This document shows, piece after piece, positions 51,672 to 62,560 of a DNA stretch of 64,000 nucleotides. The notes beneath the pieces are model-generated. The model was not told where the DNA came from. It ran no database searches and saw nothing but the letters and a program-made list of their open reading frames with translations. Made by a program: the position numbers and the translations under genes. Positions within the stretch are counted from its first letter, which is position 1; every line of letters starts with the position of its first letter. Source of the stretch: Xylaria sp. FL1777 (taxonomy: Eukaryota; Ascomycota; Sordariomycetes; Xylariales; Xylariaceae). The DNA is taken from assembly GCA_022578965.1 (NCBI GenBank), contig MU400662.1:1-64000 (forward strand). The letters run 5' to 3'.

Positions 51672-54600
51672 AAAGTTTTAATTAGTTATAATAAAGCTAT
51701 TATTTAGCTTATTATTTATTAAGTTATTTTTTTTAACATTGCAAGCTTTTGCTAGTTTTATTTTATAAAGCGTACTAGTTTAATTATTAGATTTTTTATT
51801 TAAAAATTAGTTTAGTTGCTTATTATTTAGCTAATAAAGTTTTTTTTTTTTTTAACTTTTTTGTTTGCTTTTTATTTTAGTATTTAGATCTTTATTATTT
51901 AAAACAAAGTTTTTTTTTTGCAGTTAATAATAAGCTTTTTATTTAAGCAGCTTATTATTGCTTAAAACAAAGTTATATATTTACTTTATTATAGCATTTA
52001 GAATTTTCCTTTTATTTTTGCTAATTTTTATAACTTTAAAGAAAACTTTTATATATTTAAAGCTTGCAGAAAATCTTAGCTTTTTTAAGCACTATTTAAA
52101 GTTTTAATATATAATGTTTTCTTTTTTTAATTTGTAAGTAAAGCTATATTTATAAACGTAATAATTATTTATGCTATATTTTTAACAAATAGTTCTTTTT
52201 ATTAAATAAAAATTGTTTAACTTTATTTATTATAAAAAATTAAACAATTATTTTTTTTATTTTTGTTTTTTAAAATTATATTTACTTTTTTATAAATATT
52301 TAGAAGTTATAACATTAATACTAAATACCTGCTTTTTTAATAAGTTTATATTAATTTTATAATATTATAGTGCTTATAATTTTTAATTAACTAGCTAAAT
52401 ATACTAATTTTGCAGTTTTTTTAGCATTTCTTTTAGTTTTTTTTTTATAATTGCTACGTTTTTTTGTTTTAACTTTAGCTGCTATATTTACTTAGTAATA
52501 TTATTTATGTTTTAATTATAAGCAAAATATTAAGCTAATTTTATTTGTTGCTTTTTAATAATAACTATTTTTGCAGCTAATATAATTATATTAATAGCTA
52601 GCTTAGCAGCATTAATAGCAATATATAAAAGCTTATTAAAATTATAATTATATAAATAATTAACTTTTTTTTATGCTTTATATGTTTTTTTTGTTTTTTT
52701 AAAGTAAAGATTTAGCTTAAACTTTTTATTAATTTAGTTGTTTAATGTTTTATAAAAGTTTTTATAAAACATTTTATTTAAGTTATTATATAACTTCTTA
52801 AAAAACTTTATTATTTTATTAATAATATTTTAATTTAGCTTTTTAAATAAACTTTAAATAAATTAAAAATTAAAGTAGTAATTTTTTTAAGCTTTAATAT
52901 TTTTAGCATATATTTAATACTAAAAAAAATAAGTTTTAAAATTAATAAAATATATAGCTTTTAAGCAAGCTTTAAAATTTTATAATATAATAATAGTAAA
53001 CTTATTTTGCTTAAAGTTTTAAAGCTTAAATTTTTGTTTAAGTAGTTTGCAAGCTTTTATTTAAAATAGGCAATTTTTTAGTATTATTTTTATTATTTTT
53101 TTTGTTTAAAAAATATTACAATAAACAAAAACTTATTTAATTTTATTAATGTTTTTAAAACGCTTTGCATAAAAAAAAACATTTAAATCGTTTAGCTATT
53201 TGTTTACTTTTAACTTATTAAACAGTAAATATTAATTTAACTTTAAGTTAAAAAGCATAAATAATAGCTTAATTTTAGCATTATGCTTATTATTAAAATA
53301 GCTTAAGCTAAATAAAATTGCTTTAATACTTTTTAAAAATAATAAGCTAGTTATTTTTATTTTTTTTGTTTATAAATAGTTTTAATGTTTTTTATATATT
53401 AAAATAAAAAAATCTAACGATTTTTTATAGCTAAATTACTTAATTAAGCTATAGTTTTTAAACTTTTAAACTATATAATAAATTAAAGTAAAGTTTATAT
53501 AAAAGTAATAAAAAAAGTAAGCAATAAAAAATAATAAAAATAAACTAAGTAAAAATATAAGTTTAAAAAAAAAAAATATAAAGTGCTAAAAGTTTTTAAG
53601 TATTTTAAGTATTTAAGTTTTTTTATGTTATTTTTTTGGACTTTTTTTTTAAAAAACTTAATAATTTTTTTTGTTTATATTTATAAGAATTATTAGCTTA
53701 TTTTTTATAGCTTTTTAAGTTTTTCTTTAAATGCCTTTATATTTTTGTTTTTTATGCGCTTTTATTTTTTTATATGCTTTATAACGTTTAGTTTCTTTGT
53801 TTTTTAATTTAGCTTGCTTTGCTTTATGCAAGTTTTATTAAGCAAGCTTTATTTTTTTATAGCTTTTTATTTATAAAAGTAGCATGCTTTTTTCTTTTTT
53901 TTAAAGCTTTTTTATTTAATAATAAATGCTATAAAAAAGCAATAGCTACGTTTTACGTAAAGTTTTTAAGTAATAGCTAGCTTATACCTAAAAAACCTTG
54001 CTTTTTATTTTTTAATAAAAAATTATATTAGCTTAAAAAACAAAATATATTTTTAATTATTAATAGCTTTATATATTAACACATAAACTTAAATTTATTT
54101 AATATAAATAAATGTTAGTTTTACTTATATTATAGCTTTTTAGAAGTTTTAGCAATTTTTACTTTTTTTTAAGCTTATTTTTTATTTTTTTTTATTTATA
54201 TAAAGGCAATTATGCTTTTTTGCTTAAGAAATACTAGCCTTTTAGCAAAAATTTCTTCTTTTTAGCCTTTTAAGGGTTTCTAACAAATAGTTTTTTAGCT
54301 ACACTATTCTAAGGATTATATTAATATTTTAACACTTAATTGTTGTTTTGCTAAAAAAAATAAAAACGCTTTGCAAGCTAAATTAAAAAAAACAGTTTAA
54401 TATTTTTATACGTTTGTTTTAAGCCTTAATAATTAAAGGCCGCTAGCTTAAATATTTGTTACTAATTATAATTAAACTGCTTATGTTAAGCAAGCTTTAT
54501 TTATTGTTAGCTAAAGTAGCTAAACATAATATATTATAACTTGTTTATAAAAATTATAGCAATTAATAAATAAATAAATTAAACATATAAATTAGCAATA

Positions 54601-54673
54601 ATAAATTGCTTGTTTGTTAGTTTTATAGTATTATTTGTAGTAAATAAAAAATTAGCTTTACTAAAAACACTAA
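51672..54673 (-). other. Gy15 copy B, remaining 5' internal part
   Basis: Reverse complement of copy A 37012-40020: the leader and presumed gag region of copy B, cut from its remainder by copy A. The Lys/Glu-rich frame of copy A at 37400-38050 has its counterpart at about 53640-54290 on the minus strand. The 47 bp missing in copy C is present (about 52276-52322). Confidence 0.85.
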
Positions 54674-54977
54674 TACAATAAAGCAATATAATTACGCAAG
54701 ATTTACTATAATACTTTAATTGCAAGAAAATAAGTTATAACTTATGCATTTAAGCAATTAGGCCATATATAAATTAAAAAATTAAACAATTAATTAAAAA
54801 GCTATTTAATAATACAAATAAAGCAACTATAGCTAATTTTCATAATATTAAGCATAATAATTAAATCTATACTTCGAAATTTAGCGCAATTTTTATACTT
54901 TTATTCCTATTATATAACTTAGCCCAAACTTATTTTAACTAGCTAGTTAGCTCATTTAGCCACTTTACTTTACTTCA
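54674..54977 (-). repeat. Gy15 copy B 5' LTR
   Basis: 304 bp; its reverse complement starts TGAAGTAAAGTAAAGTGGC, the only Gy15 LTR here with the original TG terminus intact. ATAT follows at 54978-54981, matching 25020-25023. Confidence 0.93.
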
Positions 54978-56639
54978 ATATAAAAGCATTAAGTTGCTTT
55001 AAAAGCTACTTTAGTGCTAATTTTGTAATATTATTTTTTTTTTCTAAAATTATTGTTTTAATAATTTCTTGTAAGTATTTTTTCCTTTTTTTTCCTTATA
55101 TATCAAAATATTAAAACATATTAAAAAAACTAACTGCTTATTAAAAACAAAGCAAAAACTTGTTTTTGTTTCTTTTATTAACTTTATTAGTTATAAAGTT
55201 ATGCTTTATTTTTATTGCTTTAATTAGTTATTAATATATAAAATAATAAATAATATGTTTTATTGCTTTAAATATATATATATTAGTTACTTTTGTAATA
55301 AATTAAAAGTTTTAATTAATTTAATTAATAATATAGTTTTTAAGCACTATTGTTTTAAAAAAAAAAAAGCAAGCAAACCAATAGCTGCTTTTAGTTTAAA
55401 AAGAACTAAAACGAGCTTAAAACAGCTTTAATTTTGTTTTAAGCAAGCTAATTTAGCTTTATATACAAAAACGTTTTTTAAAAATAAAAAGCGTTAAAAT
55501 AGTTTAACAAAAGCTTTAGTTTTTAAATAAGTTAAACAAAATAAAACGTATTAAAAAAGAACAAAAAACGCTAGTAAAAAAGCAAAAATAATAAAAAAAG
55601 CAAGCTAAAGCAATATAAGCTGCTTTATTTAAGTTTAATTAAAATTTGTTAGGCGTTTTTTTTAAAGTTAACCTTTTTTTTCTAGTTTTAAGCAGTTAAA
55701 ATGTTAGCAGTAAAATTAATTTATAATTATTATAGCAGTTTTTAAGTATTTTTTAAGTTCTTAAGTATTATTAGCATATAAATATTTGTTTTATTTAATA
55801 AAATATTTAATATTATTGTTGTTTTAATAGAAATTTAGTATATTTTTAACTTTATAAATATTTTAATCCGTTTTTATTTTTAATTATGTTTTAATAAATG
55901 TTTTAATAAATATTAGTTCTAATAAAAAAAAATAAAAAACAAAGTAAATTTGCATATTTTTTAGTAATAATAGTTTATAGTTAATAAATAAAATAACTTT
56001 TTTAATTTTAAAAGAACTAAGTTTTTTAAATTTTAATTTGTTGTTTAGTTGTTTTGTTTTAATTTAAAAAATATTAATGTTTGCTTTTTGTTTTTGTTAT
56101 AATAAATAAACCTTGTTTTTTTTCTTAAAAGTTAGTTTTTTAGTTTGTTTTTTGTTATAATATATTAATATTTATTATTATAAAAACTAAAAACATAGTT
56201 ATAGTTTAGCTTATAGCGTTTTTATTTCTATTATAATTATTTTTGCTTAAAGTACTATAATTAAAATAATAAATGCTTTTATTAATGTTTTTTTTGGTTT
56301 TTTAGTAGTTATTTATTGTTTATAAATAGCTTTATGCAAAAATATATTTATATTTTTATTTATTAATATATTATATAAAATTTATGCTATTAATAATAGT
56401 TTTACTTAATTATTTTATTAATAGTTAATATAACTTTAAAAATATTATTTTAGTATTTAGTTTAGTTTTTTTGTTTATTTATTTATTTATAAGTAATAAA
56501 TAGTTAAAAACTTAAGCTTAATATTAATAAGTTTAAAAAAACTTGTTTTAAACTTAAAAGTAAATAATTTATTTTAGTTTAAAATAATCTTTTTTAATAA
56601 ACTATGCTTATTTAAGTATTAACGTATAAAAGCATATAT

Positions 56640-57060
56640 AAGTTGTTTATTTATTATATTTTCTTTAAATAGCAAAAAGTAAGCATACTTAGTAAATTTA
56701 TTAATAATAACTTATATTTTATTATATTATACTTTTATAACTAAATTAGTTAATAAAAGTAATACTATAATAAAATCTTAAGTAATAATATATTATGCTT
56801 ATTTAAATATTTATATAAATTATAGCAGTTTATAAAGCTTATATTAAGCTTTTTTAGCTTTATTACAAATATTGCATTTTTTTATAATAAACTTAACTAT
56901 GTTTTATAGTTTTAAAAAATTATATTTTTTTTGTAGTTATTAAACTATTTTTATTGCTTTTTAGTATTTATATAATAAATGTTTATAAAATTTCTTAATA
57001 AACTTGTTTTGCAAAAATTTTAGTAAATAAATTTTGCATTTATATATTAGTTTGTTATTT
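56640..57060 (-). pseudogene. GypB integrase remnant
   Basis: The minus-strand frame shows the zinc-finger pair C-N-I-C at 56865-56876, then N-K-A-K-K-A and L-L-stop-F-I (family R-A-K-x-x-x-H-K-P-x-G-L-L-Q-P). A D-F-I-I-V-L segment follows, fitting the first catalytic Asp context D-F-I-x-x-L-P. It goes on to N-K-F-T-K-Y-A-Y-F-L, near 56670, fitting the D-R-F-T-K-x-A-x-F core block. C-terminal integrase sequence should occupy about 55100-56640, not clearly readable. Confidence 0.78.
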
Positions 57061-57849
57061 TTTAATTTTTTATATTTTTATAGGTTTGCTAATTTTTTTA
57101 AGTTATAAGCTTATTATAGCTATATATTTATAAAGTCTTTAAGTATAACTTTAACTTTTAAGCTTTTATTTCTTTAAAAATATAATACTTAAATGTTTTT
57201 TTTTAAAACTTTAAATTCTTTTTAACTTTATTAACTAAATATGTTTGCTTAAATGTTTTCTTTTTTGTTAATATAACATATTTTAAAATTAAACTTAGAA
57301 AAAAAAACCATTTAATTTTTATATTGTTTAGTAATCTTTTATATAGTTATAAATTTTGTTAAGTTTTAATAATTTAAATAAATTTTAATTAGCTTTATAG
57401 TTTTTATAAAAAATAGTTTTTACTTTTTAAATGCTGTAATAATTATAAGTAGTTCTTTATTATATATTAAATATTATAATGCTACGTTTTATAATGCTTT
57501 AAAATAATAAGTTATTAAGTGCTATTTTTTATTATTTTTTAGTTATTTTAAAACTTTTATAATTATACTATTTAAAACATTTATTTTTAGCTTTTTTTTT
57601 TTTTTATAAGTTAAGCAGTTTAACTACAAAATTAAAAGTAACTTTTAGTTTTAGTTTTTTAAAAGCTTTTTAAGCTATTTTTAAAATTAAAAAGAACTTT
57701 TTTTTGTATTTTTTTTTTGTATATTTTATAAAATAAGTTGCTATTTTTTTAAAGTTTTAAATTAATATTTAAACATAGTTTAAAATCTTAATACTTATTA
57801 TATGTTTATAATTATAGCTAAATTAAATATTTTCTAGTTTTATACTGTA

Positions 57850-58650
57850 TTAATTTTTAATTATTAAATTTATATTTCTTTTAAAATAATTATAAATTTT
57901 AAAAAATCGATCTTTTATATATGCTATATATACTTTTTTGTATTAAATTATAGTTTTACTTATTTAAGTATTTTTAATATTTAAGTTATATGTTTTTTGT
58001 GTTTTTTTAATGTTTTAAAATAAATTAAAATATCGTTTAAGTAAATAAACATAAATTTATTTAAAAATTTCTGTAAAATTATTATTATTATGTATTAAAA
58101 GCTAGCTAGTATATTTTATAGTTTTTATAGCATAACTATATACTTATATAATTTATATACTATTTATATAGCTATTTTTTATTTTTTTTCTTTAGTTATT
58201 TTAATAGTATAATATTTATTTAAAATATTAACTATTATAAACTATTTTGTTTAATTAATATTTTTTTTTATAGTTATTAATAAAGTAAAAAAATATTTAT
58301 TTGCAATAATAATTGCATTTAGTAATTAATAATTAACTATTATTTGTTATACTAGTTTTTTTTTTTATTAATTAGTTGTTTTTTATTTTTTATTTTAAGT
58401 ATTAGCACTATAAAATATTTAGCAAATAACTAAAACTCCTTTAGAAATTTCTTTGCTAGATTTTTTTAAATATATTTTTATAAAGCGTTTATTTTGTTTA
58501 AGCTTATATAGTATACTTAATAAAGCTTTAGTTAACATTTTTTTTAATAAAAATATAATAGTTTTATAAGCTATATTTAAGAAGTTTTTTTTTCTTTTTT
58601 CTAAATAGTTTATAAAATTTATAATATACTTTTAGTATATTATTTAGGAT
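57850..58650 (-). pseudogene. pol: GypB reverse transcriptase remnant
   Basis: Catalytic box Y-L-N-D at 58032-58043 (minus strand), in the context F-M-F-I-Y-L-N-D-I-L-I-Y, matching the F-x-x-x-Y-L-D-D-I-L-I-Y-S of common gypsy RTs; only one of the two Asp codons is mutated. Downstream K-T-L-K-K-H fits T-L-E-E-H, and K-I-D-F-L-K-F-I near 57900 fits the F-L-G-F-I thumb motif. Stops at Gln positions. It is clearly a different RT lineage from Gy15 and GypA. Confidence 0.85.
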
Positions 58651-59899
58651 TTTTTTTGCAATTTTTCTGATTTTTTTACTTTGTTTTTTGTTTTTTTAAT
58701 TAATAGTTTTTACTTTTTATCGAATTAAAAAGTTGCTAATTTTTAGCTATAATATTTCTAAAATAATGTTATAATTAAATATATTAGTAATATTTAATAT
58801 AATTTGTTTTTTATATTTTTATATAAATATATTAAAAAGTTTAGTTTTTTTAAGTATGCAACTATTATTATAGCTAAAAATACTTTTATTAAATTTTTTA
58901 ATTTTTTAAAACTTTTGCTTATATTTTTAAAGAATTTTATTTTATTTTGCTACTTTAAGTAAAATTATATTAGCTTACGTTTTTAAATTAATTAAAGTAT
59001 TATACTTTTTTTTTTAATATATAAATTTAACTTTAAATTAATTTTTTTAGTTATTATATTAAACTTTTTATAAAGCTTTAGTTTTTTTAGCTATTTGCTG
59101 CTTTTTTAATAAGTGCTTATTTTGTTTTTTGTTAATTCTTTTTTATAAAATGTTTAAATGCTTATTTTAATTAATACTTTAAATATTATTATATTTTGTT
59201 TTGTTTTTGCTTTTAATTAAACTTTAAATTATAGTTTTTAAACTTTTTTGCTTTTTGCAACTATTTTTTAGTATAATTATGCTTTAATTAATTAATAATA
59301 TTTATAATAGTTGTTTTTACATTTTTTTAAAACAATATTATAAATATAACTACTATTTTTTTTAAACGTTATAAATTTTTATAAATCTTTATAATAAACT
59401 AAAGTTATAACTAACTTTTTTTTTTATAAAGGTTCTTTATTTTTATTTTTGTAATTTATTTAAAAAACTAGTTATTTTTTAGTTTATTAAATAAGTATTA
59501 ATAGCATTAATATATTATATAACAAGTTTATAATACTTTATTATATTTTAGGTTTTTTAGTTATAAAATATTATTATTGTTTTTTATTATAGTTTTATTA
59601 TAATAATAATTTTTAGTAATTAATTAAATTGCTAGTTTTAATTTTTAAAACATATTAGTTTTTATGCTAATTATTAATGCTTTTTTGTTTTGTTATATTT
59701 AAAGCAGTTTAAGCTATAAAAATATTTCGTTTATTTTTATTAGTTCTTTTTTTATAATGTTTTTTATAGTTTTTAATTTTAGTTATTTTTGCTTTAAAGT
59801 TTTATAAATTTCATTTTTTTAAGTTTATTTTGTAATTAAATGCTTTAATAGTTTATAATTAGTTTAATAATTATACTATTTATAATTATAGTTTTGTGC

Positions 59900-61081
59900 A
59901 CTTGTAGCATACTAAAAAAGCAAACAAATTTTTAACTAAGCTACTAATTATTACGCAACCTAAAAAAAGCACGTAAAATAGCTAAATAAGTTCTAAATAT
60001 AAAAAAGCTTAGCTATTATAACATAACTAAAGAACTAATTAAGTTATAAGCAGCTGCAAAAACACAAAAACAAAAGCCTTTAAACATAAAGCAAAAATAG
60101 CTAAGCATTAACACTAGCTTTTTTTTAAGCTAAAAAAGGTTTATTATAACTATAAAGCAAAAGCTAAAGCATTTATTATAAAGCTATTTGCTACTTATAG
60201 TTTTAAAAAAGCTATTTATTATAAGTTCACGTTTATGAACTTTAAAGTAAAGCATAACATAATAAAGTACTAAAAATAGCAACATAAAATCATAAACATA
60301 AAACCACAAGAATTAAAAAGCACACATTATAAAAAAGCAAAGCAATTAAGCAACTTTATTAGCTATTAAACACTAAAATTTTACTAAAACTTTTAGCCAC
60401 TAAATATATAATAATGCTAACCTTTAAAAGTTATATAAATACCTTTTAACTAGCTTATTTATATAAAGCCTTTAGCTTTTTTACTTGCTGCAGCTTTTTT
60501 TGCTTTTTTAATTGCAACTTAAAGTTATATATTAGCTATAAGTGCAGCTTAAATATCTTTATTAGTATAAAAATAACACGTAGTTATATAAGCTTTAATA
60601 AATAATTAAAGTTTTTTATTAATTCTTTTAAGCTAAAAAATAGTTAGTAGTACTTAAAATTAAAAGAACTTTAATAGTTAAAATAAGCATAAAGTAAAGC
60701 CTAAAAACATATAAACATTAATATAGTTAAAAGTACTTATAAAACTATAACTATTACTTTTAACGCTTATTTTACTTTTTTTGCATTGTAAGCATTTAGT
60801 AAACTTGCTAATAATATTGCAAGCATAAAAGTTATTAATATCCTTATATAGTTAGCATAAAAAAAACAGCAATAAAAAATACATAATATATTACTATAAT
60901 ATAAGTAATATAATAGTAGTACAGCTTAAGCATTTTAGCATGCTTAATAAATATAAATTTTAAAGCTATTAGTAATACTTTAGTGTAAAGCACTAAAGCA
61001 TTTACCTTTATTTTAAAAATTAGCATTATAGCAAAAAAATATAATAATAAACAGTTATAAAAGCTTAAACTATATAATAGC
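59900..61081 (+). mobile_element. Element Z, copy 3, cut by a copia element
   Basis: Aligns with 20432-21613 from its first base to ATAGC at 61077-61081. There the copia LTR starts (TGTTAAATA at 61082), so the remaining 1 kb of Z lies beyond the window. Shared patches include GCAGCTGCAAAAA near 60050 and the GCTGCAGC near 60488. The left flank TTTTGTGC differs from that of copy 2, confirming a fixed 5' end. The open frame at 60844-61026 on the minus strand is homologous to the one at 21376-21615 in copy 2, shorter and without recognisable function. Confidence 0.85.
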
Positions 61082-61300
61082 TGTTAAATATAAGGGATTA
61101 TATCTTAAGCCAGAATTATTTAGCTAACGGGTATTTAAGGGTAAACTTATATTAAAAGGACAAAGGCCCTTATATAAAACTTGCGTAGCTAGCAAGTTAC
61201 GTTTATATAACAAAAACAATAAACAATTAATATAACTAATAAACTTAATATTATATGTTATTACTTATATTTAATAATTAAGAGTTTTATTGCTACTTTT
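61082..61300 (+). repeat. Copia 5' LTR (end uncertain)
   Basis: The left limit is set by the break in Z and the TG terminus. The right limit is a guess: I find no clear CA followed by a tRNA-complementary primer site. A TTATATAAAACTTG block near 61168 and GGCCC at 61166 could be core promoter elements. The partner LTR is beyond the window. Confidence 0.5.
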
Positions 61301-61359
61301 AATTATTATTAAATAAGCTACTAGCTTAATTAAGTGATTAGCATGCAAAAACTAGCTAA

Positions 61360-62560
61360 TTAAAATGTAAAAATTGCGTTAAGACATTTAAATGATTTTT
61401 ATTTATAGGATAAAAAGCTTAAAAGCAAAGCAGTTAGCTTAAACCTATAAGATTACATTACTTTAGACTTAAATACAAAGATATTATAGCTAAAGCAACT
61501 TATAATGCTTAAAGTTAAAAACTATTTAAAAGCAGCAATAATACTAGCATTTTTTATAAGGTCTTTATTAATAGTAAACTATAAAACTATAAACTTAAAA
61601 CCTTTATAAAGTATAATAAAAATAACTACTTTTAAACGAACTGCGTATAATACTAACTTAAATAATTATAATGTAAAAATACGTAAATATACTAATTAGG
61701 TTAAAACTACTAACTAATTAAAGAACTAGATTTTTAAAACGGTATTTTAAAACTATAAAAATATAATGCTAAAACTTATAAATATACTTAACGTATAGTA
61801 TAACAAGCTTTGTACTATTAAAGTATACTTAAAAAGAAGCTTTATATATTAAGCAAAGCTAAATTATAAATTATTTATTAATAATAGCGCAAAACAACTA
61901 TTAAAAGATCTAGAAATTTAAGCAACTAAATAGGAAAAAAAGTTAGCTTTAGCAGCAAAACATAAAGCTATAAATTTTACTAAGTTATATAATATAGCTA
62001 CTAACCTAAAAAAAGCACTAAAAAAAAGCTATTAAAAATAAGTAATAACATTTTAATAAATTAATTAATAAAAAATTAAAAATAGAACTTTTAATTATAT
62101 TATAATTGCAGCAAACTTGCAAAATAAAGCAAGCATTAAGCTATTAGTTTAAAGTAAGCTACCTAGGAAAAAACTTTATAAAGGAAGCTTTTATACTTTC
62201 GGAAACATAAAAGAAATAAACAATATAATTAAAATAAAAGAACCTTTTAGTTGCTAAAAACTAGCAAAAAAAAGTTAAAGCAGCTTTTGTAGCAAAAAAT
62301 TATAAAAACGTAAAAAAAGCATAAAACTTAAGCGTTCTTAAGCAAATATTAATAATAAGAATACAAATTGTAAGCTGTATATTTAAAACCATTTACTAAA
62401 TAAGTATTAGTATGCTTTTTTAGAAATAGCAAGTAAAAACTTTATACTTAATAAAACAGTTTAAGAAATAGTTCTATAAATGCTAAAGTTTAACTTAAAA
62501 CTTTCAAAAAAGATTAAACAAATTTAAAAGAAAAAAACAAAGCAAAAAGAAGCTAAACTA
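61360..62560 (+). pseudogene. gag: Copia gag remnant with zinc knuckle
   Basis: The frame reads R-H-L-N-D-F-Y-L near 61380 followed, after a stop that fits Trp, by D-K-K-L-K-S-K-A-V-S-L, like the N-terminal part of fungal copia Gag. A nucleocapsid knuckle of the form C-x2-C-x3-H-x4-C is at 62369-62407, with the second and last Cys codons mutated to TAT. It is followed by a W-Y-A-F-like segment with Trp as stop. Gag would form the particle and bind RNA. Many TAA/TAG stops. Confidence 0.72.

Larger units (their letters stand above)
25024..54977 (-). mobile_element. Gy15 copy B: complete ~15 kb Ty3/gypsy LTR element, minus strand, split by copy A
   Basis: Two 304 bp LTRs (25024-25327 and 54674-54977) and ATAT on both sides (25020-25023, 54978-54981). 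The element is in two parts, 25024-36707 and 51672-54977, separated by copy A plus its target duplication, giving about 14.99 kb of its own sequence, close to the 14.96 kb of copy A. Read on the minus strand: 5' LTR, about 5.8 kb upstream region, RT, RNase H, integrase (about 33842 down to 31070), an unidentified 5.7 kb region and the 3' LTR. It has inserted in GypB. All frames are broken by stops. Confidence 0.93.
54982..59899 (-). mobile_element. GypB right part: minus-strand Ty3/gypsy element
   Basis: Continuation of 24581-25023 after removal of Gy15 copy B. A pyrimidine tract at 55033-55043 is the candidate polypurine tract of the minus strand. Pol is read leftward: RT about 57850-58650, then integrase about 56640-57060 and its C-terminal part toward 55100. 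The region from 58700 to 59899 should hold protease and gag; I recognise nothing there. The 5' LTR is not found, since the Z element starts at 59900 and GypB may continue beyond it. The strand is T-rich in plus orientation, as expected for antisense coding sequence. Confidence 0.78.
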
